NCBI GenBank assembly: GCA_963693085.1
Contig: OY856411.1
Coordinates: forward strand, 67,126,001 to 67,190,000
Direction of reading: 5' to 3'
Origin: Alisma plantago-aquatica
Lineage: Eukaryota; Streptophyta; Magnoliopsida; Alismatales; Alismataceae
Length of the DNA stretch: 64,000 bases
A program made the translations under genes and the position numbers. The notes below the pieces were generated by a model that worked only from the letters and a program-made list of their open reading frames with translations, was not told the origin of the DNA and did not search any database. Numbering within the stretch: the stretch's first letter is position 1; each line of letters opens with the position of its first letter. Shown in pieces: positions 46,100 through 58,457 of this stretch.

Positions 46100-49021
46100 T
46101 GCAATAACATGGGCCTGTCTGTCTCCTCATGTGTGTGCTCTGCAATTCACATTCAGTCTTTTTTTCAATCTCGAATCTAACTCCATGACTAAATGTGTTT
46201 TGGTGCTCGATTGGTTCATATTATGTACATATATCTTGTAGTTACACCCAATTTTCTTTTAGCCCTAACATTTTAATCCTTAAACTATCCACATCTTGGA
46301 AATTAATTTTGAGTTAATCATTACCACCTAATTACTCTCCGATGAATTTAATATTATAGTGGGCTCAAGTATCTTTCTATTAAAAGAAAAATCTTCCCAA
46401 TCGTAACTTCTATGCTCTAGTTAGGTCCTTTTGATTTCGACTCAAATTACACTTAATTTAGTTGATTTATTTGGTTTTTGAGCCTTAATGGGCTCGTCTA
46501 GGATGCGACCCAGTAAGGTGGGTGCCCCCCTGTGCTGCCAACTCAGTAATATGCTCCCTCCTTTGTTCTTGGACCATCTACACCTTTGGATCCAACCCCA
46601 CGGATATCCCCTTTCATCCAACGATGAGGACGTCGTCCCTCACCTTTGGTCATACACTATGCAAAGTGCATTGTGGTATCCACTTTACGACTACCAATCA
46701 TTGCCCTACAAGCCAATTTGGACAAGATCACCATCCATTTCATTTCCTCTTGACCTCTTCTTGCCTTCCCCTCTTTCTTTTAAGCCTTTTTGACAATCCT
46801 AGCCCTAGACTCCTCTCCTCTTTCCCCTCCCCAACAGCTCGTGCCATCAGGGTTTGGTATTTGGGTGTCACCTATCCTTTGCACAATAGACAAATCGCAA
46901 ACTAGTTTTGGGTCTACACAGACACAATAGGGGTGGGAAGCTTCATATAAGCACCCTCTGAGACCTCTCCCTTAGCAGGATGGCGGATTCGATAATCTCG
47001 AGATGCAACACCACCACAACAACACACAGAATGGGAATCGTACCAACAACGGCCCAGATCATGGCCAATTGTGCAAAAATCCATTCAATGATGGCATGTG
47101 ATCCCTGGACCCTGCAACAGTGACTGACGATCTACCTCGGTGGAAGATAGTGTAAAGAGTCTGTGAGGCATAGGGAAACATCCTTGTAATAGTCAACGTA
47201 GTGGGAAACTACATGTGCCTAGGAGCTGTTTCAACTGGGCTAGCTCATATGGACCTCTAGTCGCGAGCCCAAGAAGGAAGCTCGACCCCTTGTGACCTAT
47301 TTAGAGGTGAAATCCTCCATTAAACCATAATTAAGGGTTAATATTTAAACCCCCATATCTCTTAGGCCCCTTAACCAAAGGGAACAAAATTATATACCAT
47401 TTCGATCAAAAACCCATCTTTCTAATGATCATAAATATTATGCTTGCTTATGCTCATGCCTCACTCGATCTACTATTTAACCACCTTTCATGCTCTTTGA
47501 TCATCTTGCCTTATGAAAACATGTACACCTTGTACCATTAATGAAATAAGATCATTCTTCCATCCAAATCAGTAGTACTCGCTTGAAGGTAACCTAATGA
47601 TCTAGCTCATGCACTAGTGCTCAAATGACATCTTGACCGATAATGACTTAAAAGGTTGTTCTTTTATGTGCTTACATGATATAACTTGACTAAGTCATGA
47701 ATTTTAGCTTACCTTCTCTTTAGGAAACCATTTAAACTTAAAACCCATAAACTACATGTTTTTTCATTACAAGTGAAGCCAACATATCATGATAAGTGGT
47801 CCATGTTTGACTAATGGGACCTCAAGTACCTCTATTGTGCTTTGATATGATCTTCACCTAGTTTGTTTCTATGCAATGAAATATGACTTCTACACAAATG
47901 TCTTGCTCTAATAGATAAAATTAGTAGGATCATCATACATGTAGCTCTAATACCGACTTTATCTATCCTATGCTCTTATATGCTCCTATGATTTGGATGT
48001 ATGACCCTACTGCATGATTTTGACCTAATATGATTAGATGTGATTTTTCATGATTAACCTTGATAAATATCACAATTTTATATTTCCCTTACTCCAAATA
48101 AAAAATAATGTGACCTTTGCATCTAATCTAATGTGGATGGTTCTCTTAGATCTAGGACTTGATGTCGATACTTGTGCTATGTAGAATCAATGCATGTATG
48201 TTTAGAACTGTGGACTCTATGTTTGAACTAAGTGAAACCTAAATCTAGGGAAGGATCCACATTACTCATATGATGTTTATATTATCAATGCCCTTTTGAT
48301 CTAAGACTCCACATTATGTCTTTTTTATCTTAGGTCCCCTTGGGGTTGTACCATATCTAGGAATCTTACTCATGAAACATAACTTGTTTTCTACTCAAAA
48401 GGTATGTTTTTCTCATGACCCTACTATGATATTGGATTGCTTTTATGTATGCTCGTATGAATGCTTGGCTATTAACATACTTGGTAGAGCTATTTTTCTT
48501 ATGAATACTACTTTCATGTTTGCTTATCATATGTTGACAAACCATGAATATAATATAATGAAATCCATTTTAATATAATGGATAAAGAAATATAAAACAT
48601 GCTTTGAGTAAGAGAACATCATCAAGTTTCCTTGCTTTGCTTCATCTTCTTGCTTAGTATTCAATCTAGACAAGAATCTTATATATTCTTACATTGTTTA
48701 CATGCCTTTTCGTAGCGTACTTAGTGCTTTAGCATTTATATGTTTTGTTTATTGGATTTTGTAGTTTCTAAATGAAGATCTGTTGCAGTCAAGACTCTAC
48801 TCTCTTCAAATGATGTACCAACATGATATCTTGAAATAGAAATGGGTACATGTTACTATCTCTTTTAGTATCATATTATATCTTTGTTATTACTGCTTTT
48901 ACATATATATTGCTTGTGTGAAATAGTTGTGCCATTCTATAGATAGACACCCAAGTCCACTTGCCTTTATCTTTGTAGCCATTAGGAGTGCAGACTTTGG
49001 GTAACAAATAGTTCTGTGATA
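46100..49021 (+). repeat. LARD 3' LTR
   Basis: It starts TGCAATAACATGGG and ends ...TTCTGTGATA before the GGGAT duplication. It matches the 5' LTR with many small differences and one extra stretch near 46540-46590. An extra block near 47180-47340 is also absent from the 5' copy. Confidence 0.85.
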
Positions 49022-49026
49022 GGGAT
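49022..49026 (+). repeat. Target-site duplication of the LARD, right copy (GGGAT)
   Basis: It differs at one base from GGGAC at 40950-40954. Confidence 0.65.
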
Positions 49027-52000
49027 AGTCCCTTAAGATGTGCAATCTTGTTTCCATGGGCTCATCACATCTTTAAAAATTGTCAAAATCTATCATATTC
49101 TAAACATACCTCAGTATTTTGATTGGGATTTGATCATGTTGCATACATTATAGAAAACAATCTATTTTTTATGGGATAGGGAAATGCCAAATGATATCGC
49201 AATCCTTTTTTATGTTTCAATTTCATTTTCCTTCCATCAATTAATTGTACACAGTTCTAAAGGTGAGCATGCTATGCTTCTATAGTATCCACATTAAACC
49301 ATCCTCTCCATATTCATGTCTCAGAGGTATCATATTCACAATATCTTGAACTATTTCATTAGAAACCCATGCCTTGAAGAAATCATTGTCCCATTCTCCA
49401 CTATCCTTCACAACTGAGGATACCATCATGTCTTTGATAACCAGAGAGGCCACATTGAAATGTAAAAAATAGGTTTACTTCTAGCTTAAACCAAAAGGTA
49501 TTGCCACAAGTTTGTAAGTGTACTACTAACCTCCACTTTCCTTATATATTGACTCATTAAATTGGAGTGTTTGAGTATGCCTCTCCATAAACTCAAACTT
49601 GTGTTCATGTAACCTATATTCATCAATACTTGCATTGCCTGATATTTCTCCACTGAGTTTTCCTATTTTTAAGGAAGTCTCAATAAGATTTCATGATTAG
49701 GGATTCATTGTACTTCTTCATTGCACATATAATCAGCCATAACCTTGTTCCAATCCACCACATTACTTCTAGACTTCTCACTTTCTCCACTCCAAATAAT
49801 GTATCTTATCAATGATTATATTATCACATCTAGAACATGGTAAAAGTATAGAGTAAATAACATAAGTTTTGGATGAGTTAAGAATAGAGTTTGTCAATGT
49901 TACCCTACCTTCTAGAGATAATGTTTGATTCATCCAAGCATTCACCAACCTATGCATATTACAGGTGTAGTCCAGCATACAATTTTGTTTTTTTCCTCTT
50001 GTGCACTATAGGTAAACCAAGTGTTTCTCTAATTTTGTGTTTGCTACCTATGATAAAAACAAATTCTTATTATAATAGAAATATAAGTTCCTTTTGAGAA
50101 GAACAAACTCGACTTTTCTCTTGATTGTTTTTGACCAAAAGTTGCTTCAAATTTTCTTAGACACTCCATCATTTTCTCATCTTAGTGTAGTAGTATCTTC
50201 TCCAAATATCAATAGGTCATAGGAAAAGAAAATATGAGGGAAGGCTACTTTATGTATACTAAAGGTTTCAAGCCTCCAATTACTTTCCAACTTCCTCTAC
50301 CATTTATTGATCTAATATATCATGGCATAAGACAAAAATGTAAGGAGAAAGAGGATCTCCTTGATTGACACCTTTGTATTGTTTAAATTCCTCTAAGAAT
50401 TCTACTTCCTAAAGAATGTTGGACACTCCTATTGTAATAATCAACATTGTAGTTGAAACAAGGTTATTCAATAGTGTTGTTTTATTAAGAGTGTCCTCAA
50501 TGAAATCCCAAGTCATATGATCATATGCCTTCTCCAAATAAAGCTTAATTGCTAGATAATGTTTATTTTTCATGTTAGTTTCCATAGAGTGGATAATCTG
50601 CTGCATAATAATGACTTCGTATGAAATCATTCTTCTTATAATGATACTCATTTTCATTGGCACAACCCAATCATTTAGATATGGTTTCAGTCTTGAAAAC
50701 ATGACATTAGATAGTAGTCTGACACATACATTATTCAAAGAAATATGTTGTATCTAGAAACAAGTTTCAAACTGATCTATCTTGGGTATTAGCACAATAG
50801 TTGAGTCTATGAAACTCACCTATAGAGGTCCCTCCATAAAAGGTCACTGAATGATGCTTTTAATAAATTGTTGTATGACCTCCCAATTATTTTCGAAAAA
50901 ATAAGTAACAATTCCAACCTGACCTGAGGCCTTTAAAGAAGCCATGGATTTCAGACATTCAAGCATCTCATTAGAGTGAGGTACTTTTTCCAGTACAGTT
51001 CTTTCTTTAGTTCTCAACTCAGGGAAATGTCATGTATACATCATAAAAGTTCATATCCTTGATCTGGGATTAATATTAATGAACAAATTCGTAACATAAT
51101 TTTTGACATAAGATTTAAGTTTGAACAAATTATCTATCCAATTTCCTTCACTATTTTTCAATGGTATATCTGATTTTGGTTGAGTATCATGCTTGCAAAT
51201 GTGTGGAAATTTTTGGTATTATCATCCTCCAACTTAATCCACTCATAGTGCATGTTGCAAACCAATCACAATGTTTTCTATTTTAGGGCTACACTCCTCA
51301 GCCAACTTATTTTGCACCATTAACAACTTTGTCTGAATCAAAGTTTTCTTCTTAAAAGAAGCTCCTCATTACAAACCTCCCGTGTATAAGTTCTTTGGTT
51401 CTACATGGTATCCATATCCCCTACTGATATAATTTCAAGGGCATGATCCAATTGAAACCTCTCTACCAACTCCGTTTGGAAGGGACATGATTATCTAAAC
51501 CACTCATGATACCCAGATCTTGATCTAGTTTCATTTTCAATAAACCTTTTTTAATGTCATCAATGATCTATTGGTGCTTAGTTCCAAGATTTCAAAATCT
51601 ACTAAAACCTCCAAGAAGTCTATACAAGTTCCAGTTTAAGTCTTTTTCCTCTCATTTTCTCATTTGGATGAAGGTATGTGTTACAATCACTTAGTACATC
51701 CATGCATCATGTATATCCAAGTGTATCTTTTTTATCTGGTTCTAAACTGTATATGTACTAATTCTCAATATACTTCCATATTTGATGGTTAGTAGTCTCC
51801 AATTATCAATCCTACAATGGATGAATGATTATGACCTAGAAGAACATCAACTTTGTGTTTTTTTCCTCTTCACAAAATTTAGACTTCTAAAACCAATCGC
51901 CTCAACTCCATGAGAGTGTGAGAAACCTAGATCTTTAATAATAGTTGTAAGATCTTCTCAACTAGTGCATGGTGGATATTGATCTATAATAGAAACCTTA

Positions 52001-52090
52001 TACTTCCTAACTCACTCTTTAACTTCATACTGAGAGTATGGATGATGGATATCCTGAATATTCCAAGACAATACAATCATCAACTCACAT
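49027..52090 (-). pseudogene. LINE-2 ORF2 pseudogene (endonuclease, RT, zf-RVT start)
   Basis: The start of ORF2 near 52080 reads IVLEYSGYPSS (usual N-C-R-G-L type start) and, near 51890, FLTLSWS-stop-GDWF, a worn HSHRVEAIGFSGG. The RT is clear at 50409-50738: LLSNVMFSRLKPYLNDWVVP, then IIHSMETNMKNKHYLAIKL and LEKAYDHMTWDFIEDTL with motif A. YDLLIFGEDTT near 50205-50240 stands where HDLLIFAE/ADD is expected. LSLEGRVTLTNSILNSSKTY (49850-49920) is the thumb. WDNDFFKAWVSNEIVQDI (about 49350-49410) and DIIWHFPIP (about 49190) lead into zf-RVT (ETRLHILRDY), which ends at the LARD. Stops and frameshifts are frequent. Confidence 0.85.
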
Positions 52091-52299
52091 ACATAGTTGA
52101 GCTTTAATTTTGCATTTATTTCATCTTCAAGTTATTATTCATGTGTTTTTTTACCTCTTTTTTGAGATGCAAAAAAAGATTGTTCTCTACTAAAAACCAT
52201 CTTTTCATTCTGTAGATGGATACCCACACTACTATTCCCTAGAGGTCCCACATGCCTTGGAGATAAATTGGTACTCATCCCAAAGTGGAATCTACTATG

Positions 52300-53700
52300 T
52301 ATGAATGAATTTATTATCTCTTGTTTCCTTGTATCGTATAATCATCTGTGAGGACTACTTTAGAATGGTTGTTATTTTATTTATTGAATCCCCATACCCA
52401 AACCATTTTCCTTACTACTATTATTCTCCACATTATTCTATGATGTGTGTGTGTTATAATTGTAGGTGTTATGAGCATCTTCTTATTGTTTCTTGTTTCT
52501 TCTCATCTTCTTCTTCCTTTCACTCCAGTATATCCCCCTCTTTCCATTATCCACATTTACTTCGATTTCCTCTTCTTCTAATACTTTCTCAATTTCTTCA
52601 TCTAATTCTTGTAGATCTTGAAATATGTTTCATCTCTAAATATTATTTTCTCTACTTCTTTCTTTAGTGGATTTATCAGTAATCATCTTTCATATATAAT
52701 ATCTATGAACATTGAGTCTTTTTGTTCTTGTACCTAATAGCCCTCTTAGGCTTCTATGGAGTTTTGTGGTATGTGGTAGTTAGCCTCCCACCTCAAAAAA
52801 TCTTTTCCTATATGACATGACCTACCATACTTCATGCATATGAAAGGCATGCTCTCATACTGAGTTGTGTACGTACTGCAAGGATCAAAACCTCTGGGGT
52901 CAAGGATTTTTTGAGTTCAACCCCTATTGGAACTGTAGTGAGTAGACCTCTCCTTTGCATCATAATATTCATATTAACTTTGATCACCCTTATAATCTTA
53001 TTTCCCACCTCTTTTAGAAATTGACCATGATACAAAAATAGTGGAAGATTTGAGATCCTGTCCCACACTACCATCCTCTTTAGTTGAGCATACTCTAGTA
53101 AAAAACATGGATCCCATCTCTGAATAGATAGATAAGATCCTAACAATGGGTATGAGCCTCTGATTGGTACCCTCAAATAATCTTCTTCTTTTTGTTACCA
53201 TATAGGATATAATCATTTTAAAGATCATTGAGGTGGAGTTAGACATCTCGTTTCTGTATTATTCTTATATTATCTCATAGGGATAAATAACCTATACCCT
53301 TGGACATAAGTTTTATTATGGCCAATTTTTTCATACCTATAGAAGCGCATAAAATGCTTCATCACTTACATCAAAATATGGTAGTCCATCCACTATAGAA
53401 TAGATGATTCTTCTGATTAGAATCGGATATCCAATTTCTCTTTTTCAATATGGCGTAACCATGAGATTTCATTTTAGAATCTCTAACTAAATATTTGAAA
53501 GGTACTTGTCCTATATTCCTCACCTATGGCTTGCCTGCCTCCTACTCATCTAGTTCTTTGTAACCCGCTAATGGAGGGTGTTGGCCATTTTAATTGTTGT
53601 ATCCTTCACTTCTATTGAGTTTGATGCTCAGTTCCCTCTTTCATCTTGATAGAACATAGGGATTCTAGATTTAGATTCTCAGTCTGCATTAGTCAAATGG
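52300..53700 (-). pseudogene. LINE-2 ORF1 pseudogene (DUF4283 and zinc knuckle)
   Basis: LINE ORF1 encodes an RNA-binding protein. Here WDRISNLPLFLYHGQFLKEV, then GNKIIRVIKVNMNIM and VELKKSLTPEVLI, matches the W-(V/I)-R-I-x-x-LP(L/I)-x-(F/Y) ... GN-x-IG-x-(V/L) pattern of plant DUF4283 ORF1. Just after, near 52855-52790, PFICMKYGRSCHIGKDF is a worn CX2CX4HX4C knuckle. The frame at 52832-53176 is the longest open part; flanking stretches are broken. Confidence 0.75.
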
Positions 53701-53800
53701 AAGCCAGACTCCCCAAGCAATATTGATGCAGCCTTTTTCCTTCCAGGAACTATATCATCAGACTAAACAATCCCTAGATTATCGTCGGTCGTCCCACTAC

Positions 53801-55735
53801 CTCTCCGGTCTCACATCCTCCATGCACTACTTTTTAATGTGTATTGAACACAATATTAATGATTAAAAGTAATTCTAAATGTTGTTTCTATTTTTAACAC
53901 ATCTTTCTGATGCCCAACTTCTGACATGCTATCAACAATTTTTGATATTGTAACAGTCAATGATAATGTTTAGTTTTATAACACTTTCATACATGCTTCC
54001 CACCATTATAGTGATTGTTCATCTTCCATATGGTAATATATCTTCAAAGTATTATCTTGAATAAGTATACATTTTCATCCTAGTTGAGGTTGAAGTCACC
54101 TCCTAGTCAGGCCCAGACCTATTTTACTATTTGAGTCGATGCATGAAATTAGAAATATTGTTGTATGATTAATTTTATATTGAAATAAAATTACTTGCTA
54201 GTCTCAAAATATAAAACCATGGTTATAATACATAGAAGCTATTTTTTTATATTCCTACAATATAAATTAGCGATTTGTGCAATGTTCTTTCTAAAATTAT
54301 GCATGCAATGAATGCAAGAATGTTTAGAACATTCTACTGAGGAACATTAATCCAATAAAGGAATATGAAGAATATCATTGACTTTGTTTATTAATGTTTT
54401 AGACAGTGTTTGTTATTTTAAATTGATAGTTTTGAGGAATTATAGCCATTTTGATAGTAGAAAGTGTAGTTGATCTATTGTACTTGCATCTATTCTATTT
54501 GTAAGAGCTTGTCTAACAGAAATTAAAATGTGTCGAACATTTTATAAGGACTAAAGTATTGTATCTATCATGCATGTATGTAAGTAAAACCTGACAATGT
54601 CAAAGATCGCAACTCAAAACAACTGTTGAACATCAGATAAAAAAATTGTAAGCATGATGACAATACATGATTGTACAAAAATAGATGAGAACTTTTAATA
54701 CAATTAGAAAAAATCTTAACTATAAAACAAAAATAACATGTCCAGTGTCACAAAAAAGGTGGTAGTTTTGATTGGAACATATCTATTATGCACCTTTTTA
54801 CATTGGGATTGTAGTTTGGATAGAAGAATATCTATTATCCACCTTTGTACATTGTTCTTTTAAAGTTACTAAAATAATAATGGATGTGCTACAATTAGCT
54901 CGATCCAATCTTTCTACTACAAGTGCATATTTGTTATCTTGTGCACTAGAACTTTGATAACTAATATTATAAATTGAGAATCATTTCTTTGAGGTAATAT
55001 ATAAATTTAGTGATAAACATTCAGTGGATGTTCCACTATATTAAGCTACCTTAAACAAGTGGACCAGTGGGGAAACATTTTGGCCACAAAACAAGAGAGA
55101 ATCAGATTCAATCTAAATATTTATGGGGATAAAGATGTAAGAAACTTGTAAACACAAATTGAAAGATTATAACTATAATATAATATTAGATTATAGGAGT
55201 CTTCCATACATGTCAAAATGTATTAGTACCCTAAATATTGATCCATTGGCATCATTTCCTATCCATATTAAAAGCAATGAGAGTTACAACCACATTAATG
55301 GAAGTTGTTGATAAACAACAAATATGTATTGAAACTCAAAATAAAAAATGATGAGGGGAAAAAAACTACATGGGTTGATGAACTCATGATATTCAATTCC
55401 TACTCCATTTGATTATTTTAAAAATTGGAGAATATACTTAGATATTTGTTGCATCTTTCTAGTTTTTTTCTTGGATAAGGATGAGGAAGTTCTTGTCCAC
55501 AACACCCTTACATTGGAGATATGTATTCAATTTAATTTTCACATACACATATATATGATATTATGAGACAAAGATTCCCCCACTCCAAAGACTTGAAGTG
55601 GAGTTCAGATGCCCATGGAGTATTAAACAAAAAAATATTGTCTGATTAGTCAGACTTGAATCTTTTCATTGCGGAACACTTGAATGCACCAATGCACTAT
55701 CCCTCACTGACAACACATGCATATATATATGCATA
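53801..55735. other. Unassigned AT-rich DNA
   Basis: No coding motif, element end or repeat recognised. Near 54765-54860 a sequence of about 55 bases is imperfectly repeated (GGAACATATCTATTATGCACC / GAAGAATATCTATTATCCACC). Confidence 0.4.
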
Positions 55736-55774
55736 TCTATATGTATCTATATATGTGTATATATGTATATATAC
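55736..55774. repeat. AT-rich microsatellite, left of LINE-3
   Basis: Runs of TATATGTATC/TATATATGTG ending TATATATAC directly before the T-run of LINE-3. The last 20 bases resemble those at 56331-56349 on the other side of the insertion. Confidence 0.75.
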
Positions 55775-56330
55775 TTTTTTTTGGTCGGAATGTATACATA
55801 TTAATGAAATCATGTAAATATGTTACTACTCCCACCTAAAGATAAAAGACATCAAAGAGATACATATATCCCAATGTTATAACCTTAAAAATATAACTCA
55901 GACACCTATCAATATGTGTAGCTCAATCTTTATAATTTTACAAATTTCTTTAGAAATACTCGTCACACTTTTGGTTTTACCTTATTGTCCTCTTTTATTC
56001 CTATCACTCAATATATGATACCGAAGTGCAACAAATATATGTCTATTTTTTTCATCCTCCCCTCAACATTTTAGCATTTCATGTTACTCTTCAATCTGTT
56101 GTAGCTCCAGGTGGAATTCATTGCTTAGCAACTTCCAATTCTTTTTAGAAATTTGTAGATTCCCACCAAGTGCTTATGGGTCTCATCCTCTTCTCTACAC
56201 AACAAGCAAGTGATGGAACTGTCTTGGTTCCATTTTTGAATCTTGCCAGGTGTAGCCAACACTCCATGGCGCCATATATATAAGAGAGAAAGATTTCTCT
56301 CCCCCTCTCCCACAACTAGTGGTGGAGGCA
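55775..56330 (-). mobile_element. LINE-3: short, 5'-truncated L1-type LINE
   Basis: A T-run at 55775-55782 (poly-A tail on the minus strand) is followed by the reverse complement of a LINE 3' UTR ending TACATTCCGACC. Farther in, the minus strand codes for WRHGVLATPGKIQKWNQDSS and TCLLCREEDETHKHL (56165-56280), a zf-RVT domain, then faint downstream text. The 5' end is truncated near 56330. TGTGTAT(GT)ATATATATAC-like sequence on both sides fits a target duplication, but it is low complexity. Confidence 0.82.
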
Positions 56331-56400
56331 TGTGTATGTATATATATACATATATATATATGTGTGTGTACATATAAATATATATATATTTATATATATA
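56331..56400. repeat. AT-rich microsatellite, right of LINE-3
   Basis: TA/TG repeats with short interruptions continue the microsatellite that stands left of LINE-3. Confidence 0.8.
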
Positions 56401-57046
56401 ATCAATTATAACATACTAACAAGAATTCATACTATGTGCAAATATATATGTTATCTATATGAGGTCAAATAAAATTAATATGTATTCCGGGGATGTTGAT
56501 ATATGATGTTTATCTAACTAAAAAATTTCAATATAAAAAATAATTTATCATATGTTGACTATTCAAATATTAAATGCATCTTCATGATGTCCATGTTGTA
56601 GGAAAGGCAAGTCTTTTATTACACCCAACCAACTACATACAAAGGTGATAACACATCTCATGTTGTCCATAACATGGATTTTAACATTAGGGAAATGAAA
56701 CATGTAGATGATGTCATTACAATGCAGTAAATGAAAGAGTAAAAAATTCACAAACTTTTTATTTTAAATATAAAACATTATATGTGACATCATGAACTTT
56801 ATCTTGATTTCAAAATGCATGCTAAAGTATGAGAAAAGGTACAAGATAATAACATATTTCAACCAAGAATAATCAAGATAATTGATGTAGATGGAACCCC
56901 GCTAGGTTATCTCCATTTATCCTTTATTTTATTTAAAATCCTCATTTCCACTAATTAAATTTTTTATCTCAGGACAACCTATTCCACATACATCATTTGT
57001 AAGTGGCACTTAGCACTAAAAATATAGATAGTTTGAAAAATAAAAG
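56401..57046. other. Unassigned AT-rich DNA
   Basis: No recognisable content. Confidence 0.4.
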
Positions 57047-57420
57047 TGACGTCCCCAGATTTTCTAAAACTTAATATGATGTGTGACATCCAAATTGAAA
57101 CCTCACCTCAGTGAGAATCCCAATTTAAACACCACACGCTAGGCTAAGAAGAAAAAGATCAGTGAAAGTCAGAAGGAAACAACAGTAGCACATGTACATG
57201 AACAAGAACAAAACCATACAATAAATGTTCACGATTCAACATATAATTTCATATGAAGTGTTATAACATTTGATATTACATATTGAACAGTAAACATTTA
57301 CATATGCATGTGCTACATCTACAATAGGATCTTAAGACAATAGTTCCACCTGTACATCAACTCGTCAAACAAGTCTCAAATATCTTGGTCTTCAAGAGCA
57401 TAAGTCCACATACCTAAAAT
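57047..57420 (-). repeat. Inverted partial LTR of the Gypsy-2 family
   Basis: The reverse complement matches the second half of the Gypsy-2 LTR (58080-58443): GTGTTTAAATTGGGAT(T/C)CTCA, CTGAGGTGAGGTTTCAATT, CCTTCTGACTT, CAT(G/A)TGCATATGTA and the LTR end ...GACGTCAC. The first half of the LTR is missing or unrecognisable. No PBS follows on its minus-strand side, so it is a fragment or an old 3'/solo LTR. Confidence 0.8.
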
Positions 57421-57611
57421 AAGGATTACATGTGGTACGCGTCAACACAATATTCTGAAATATTGTACAGAGTACGCCTACGTGTCTTTATTTATACCTC
57501 TCATTAGTAAGACTTGGCAATAAGATAAAATTGATACTTGGCAGTAAGAGCAGAAATATATAATAAAAAACATAATTTAACAAAGGTGTTTATAAAAAAA
57601 AAAGAATAAAA
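57421..57611. other. Short unassigned segment
   Basis: Non-coding DNA between the inverted LTR piece and the polypurine end of a lost upstream element. Confidence 0.4.
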
Positions 57612-57658
57612 ATTTTGGCTTAATTTTGAGGACATAATTTCTTTTAAGGCGTGTAGGA
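57612..57658 (+). other. Polypurine tract and 3' end of a lost upstream Gypsy-2 copy
   Basis: TTTTGGCTTAATTTTGAGGAC, then ATAATTTCTTTTAAGGCGTGTAGGA is nearly the same as 62000-62044, the internal 3' end before the right-hand LTR. Its presence before the left-hand LTR means that LTR once served as the 3' LTR of another copy. Confidence 0.8.
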
Positions 57659-58443
57659 TGTGATGGAGTTAAGTTTTGAGGTTCTTAGTTTTTACATACT
57701 ATAATGTCATATTGATAATCCCTAAAGTGAATTTTGATCATATGAAGGTACTCCAATTGGTTTTGCTAAGGATGAAAATGCTTTATTGTTAATATCAGAA
57801 CCCATACTCGTAAGTGTGTGATATTTTAGATCATGTGATGGATTGGGCCAATAGTGGTGACTTGGCACCAAAGGTTAATCAAATATACATATGATGTCGG
57901 CAGTGTTAGGCTTCAAATTTCATAAAGTTTGGAAATCCCTAAAAGAATCTATTTAGGGTTGAAAATCATGAAATTATATGTATGTTTGATTAAATTGATA
58001 AATGAGACCAACTTTACATGTATATTGTATATATGTATCTAAGTTGGAAGAGCAGCGGGGCCTCCTCCTTAGCTTCAATATGGTGATCGGGAAGTATGCT
58101 CCTATTGTGAGAGTTGTGTTGTGAGTAGGTGTACATGTGGACCTATTTTCTATACGATCGTGTCACAGATGGTAGTATGTGCATATGTAGAAGTTTATTG
58201 TTCAATTTGTAATATCAATGTTGTAACAATTCACCATGTAATTATATTTTGAATGATGAACATGTGTTGTATGTCTTGTTTATTGTTCGTGTACATGTGG
58301 TATTGTTGTTTCCTTCTGACTTCCTCTAATTTTCTTCTTCTTAGCCTAGTGTGTGGTGTTTAAATTGGGATCCTCACTGAGGTGAGGTTTCAATTTGGAC
58401 GTCACACATTAGATTAAGTTTTAGAAAATCCAAGAATGTCACA
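57659..58443 (+). repeat. Gypsy-2 left LTR
   Basis: It starts TGTGATGGAGTTAAG and ends AAGAATGTCACA. It matches the right LTR in full at the same length. Confidence 0.9.
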
Positions 58444-58445
58444 AG

Positions 58446-58457
58446 TGGTATCAGATC
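58446..58457 (+). other. Gypsy-2 primer-binding site
   Basis: TGGTATCAGATC, two bases after the LTR end, matches the initiator-Met tRNA site TGGTATCAGAGC at 11 of 12 bases. Confidence 0.85.

Larger units (their letters stand above)
40955..49021 (+). mobile_element. Gypsy-like LARD (large retrotransposon derivative without gag-pol)
   Basis: Two direct LTRs of about 2.8-2.9 kb flank only 2.4 kb of internal DNA. A full PBS follows the 5' LTR. Before the 3' LTR, TTTTGGGGACACAAATCC, then TCTTAAGGTGGGTAGGA, is the classical GGAC(A/G)A...TTAAGG-G(G)G end of Ty3/gypsy elements. No gag, protease, RT or integrase reading is found, so it must have depended on an autonomous relative. It inserted into the zf-RVT codons of LINE-2. 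Confidence 0.85.
49027..53800 (-). mobile_element. LINE-2, 5' part: L1-type non-LTR retrotransposon (minus strand)
   Basis: Minus-strand ORF1 (DUF4283/zinc knuckle) and ORF2 (endonuclease, RT, zf-RVT start) pieces lie in the usual order from 53.8 kb down to 49.03 kb. There the LARD interrupts it; the rest is at 40.1-40.95 kb. All frames are heavily broken. The 5' end near 53.8 kb is approximate. Confidence 0.82.
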
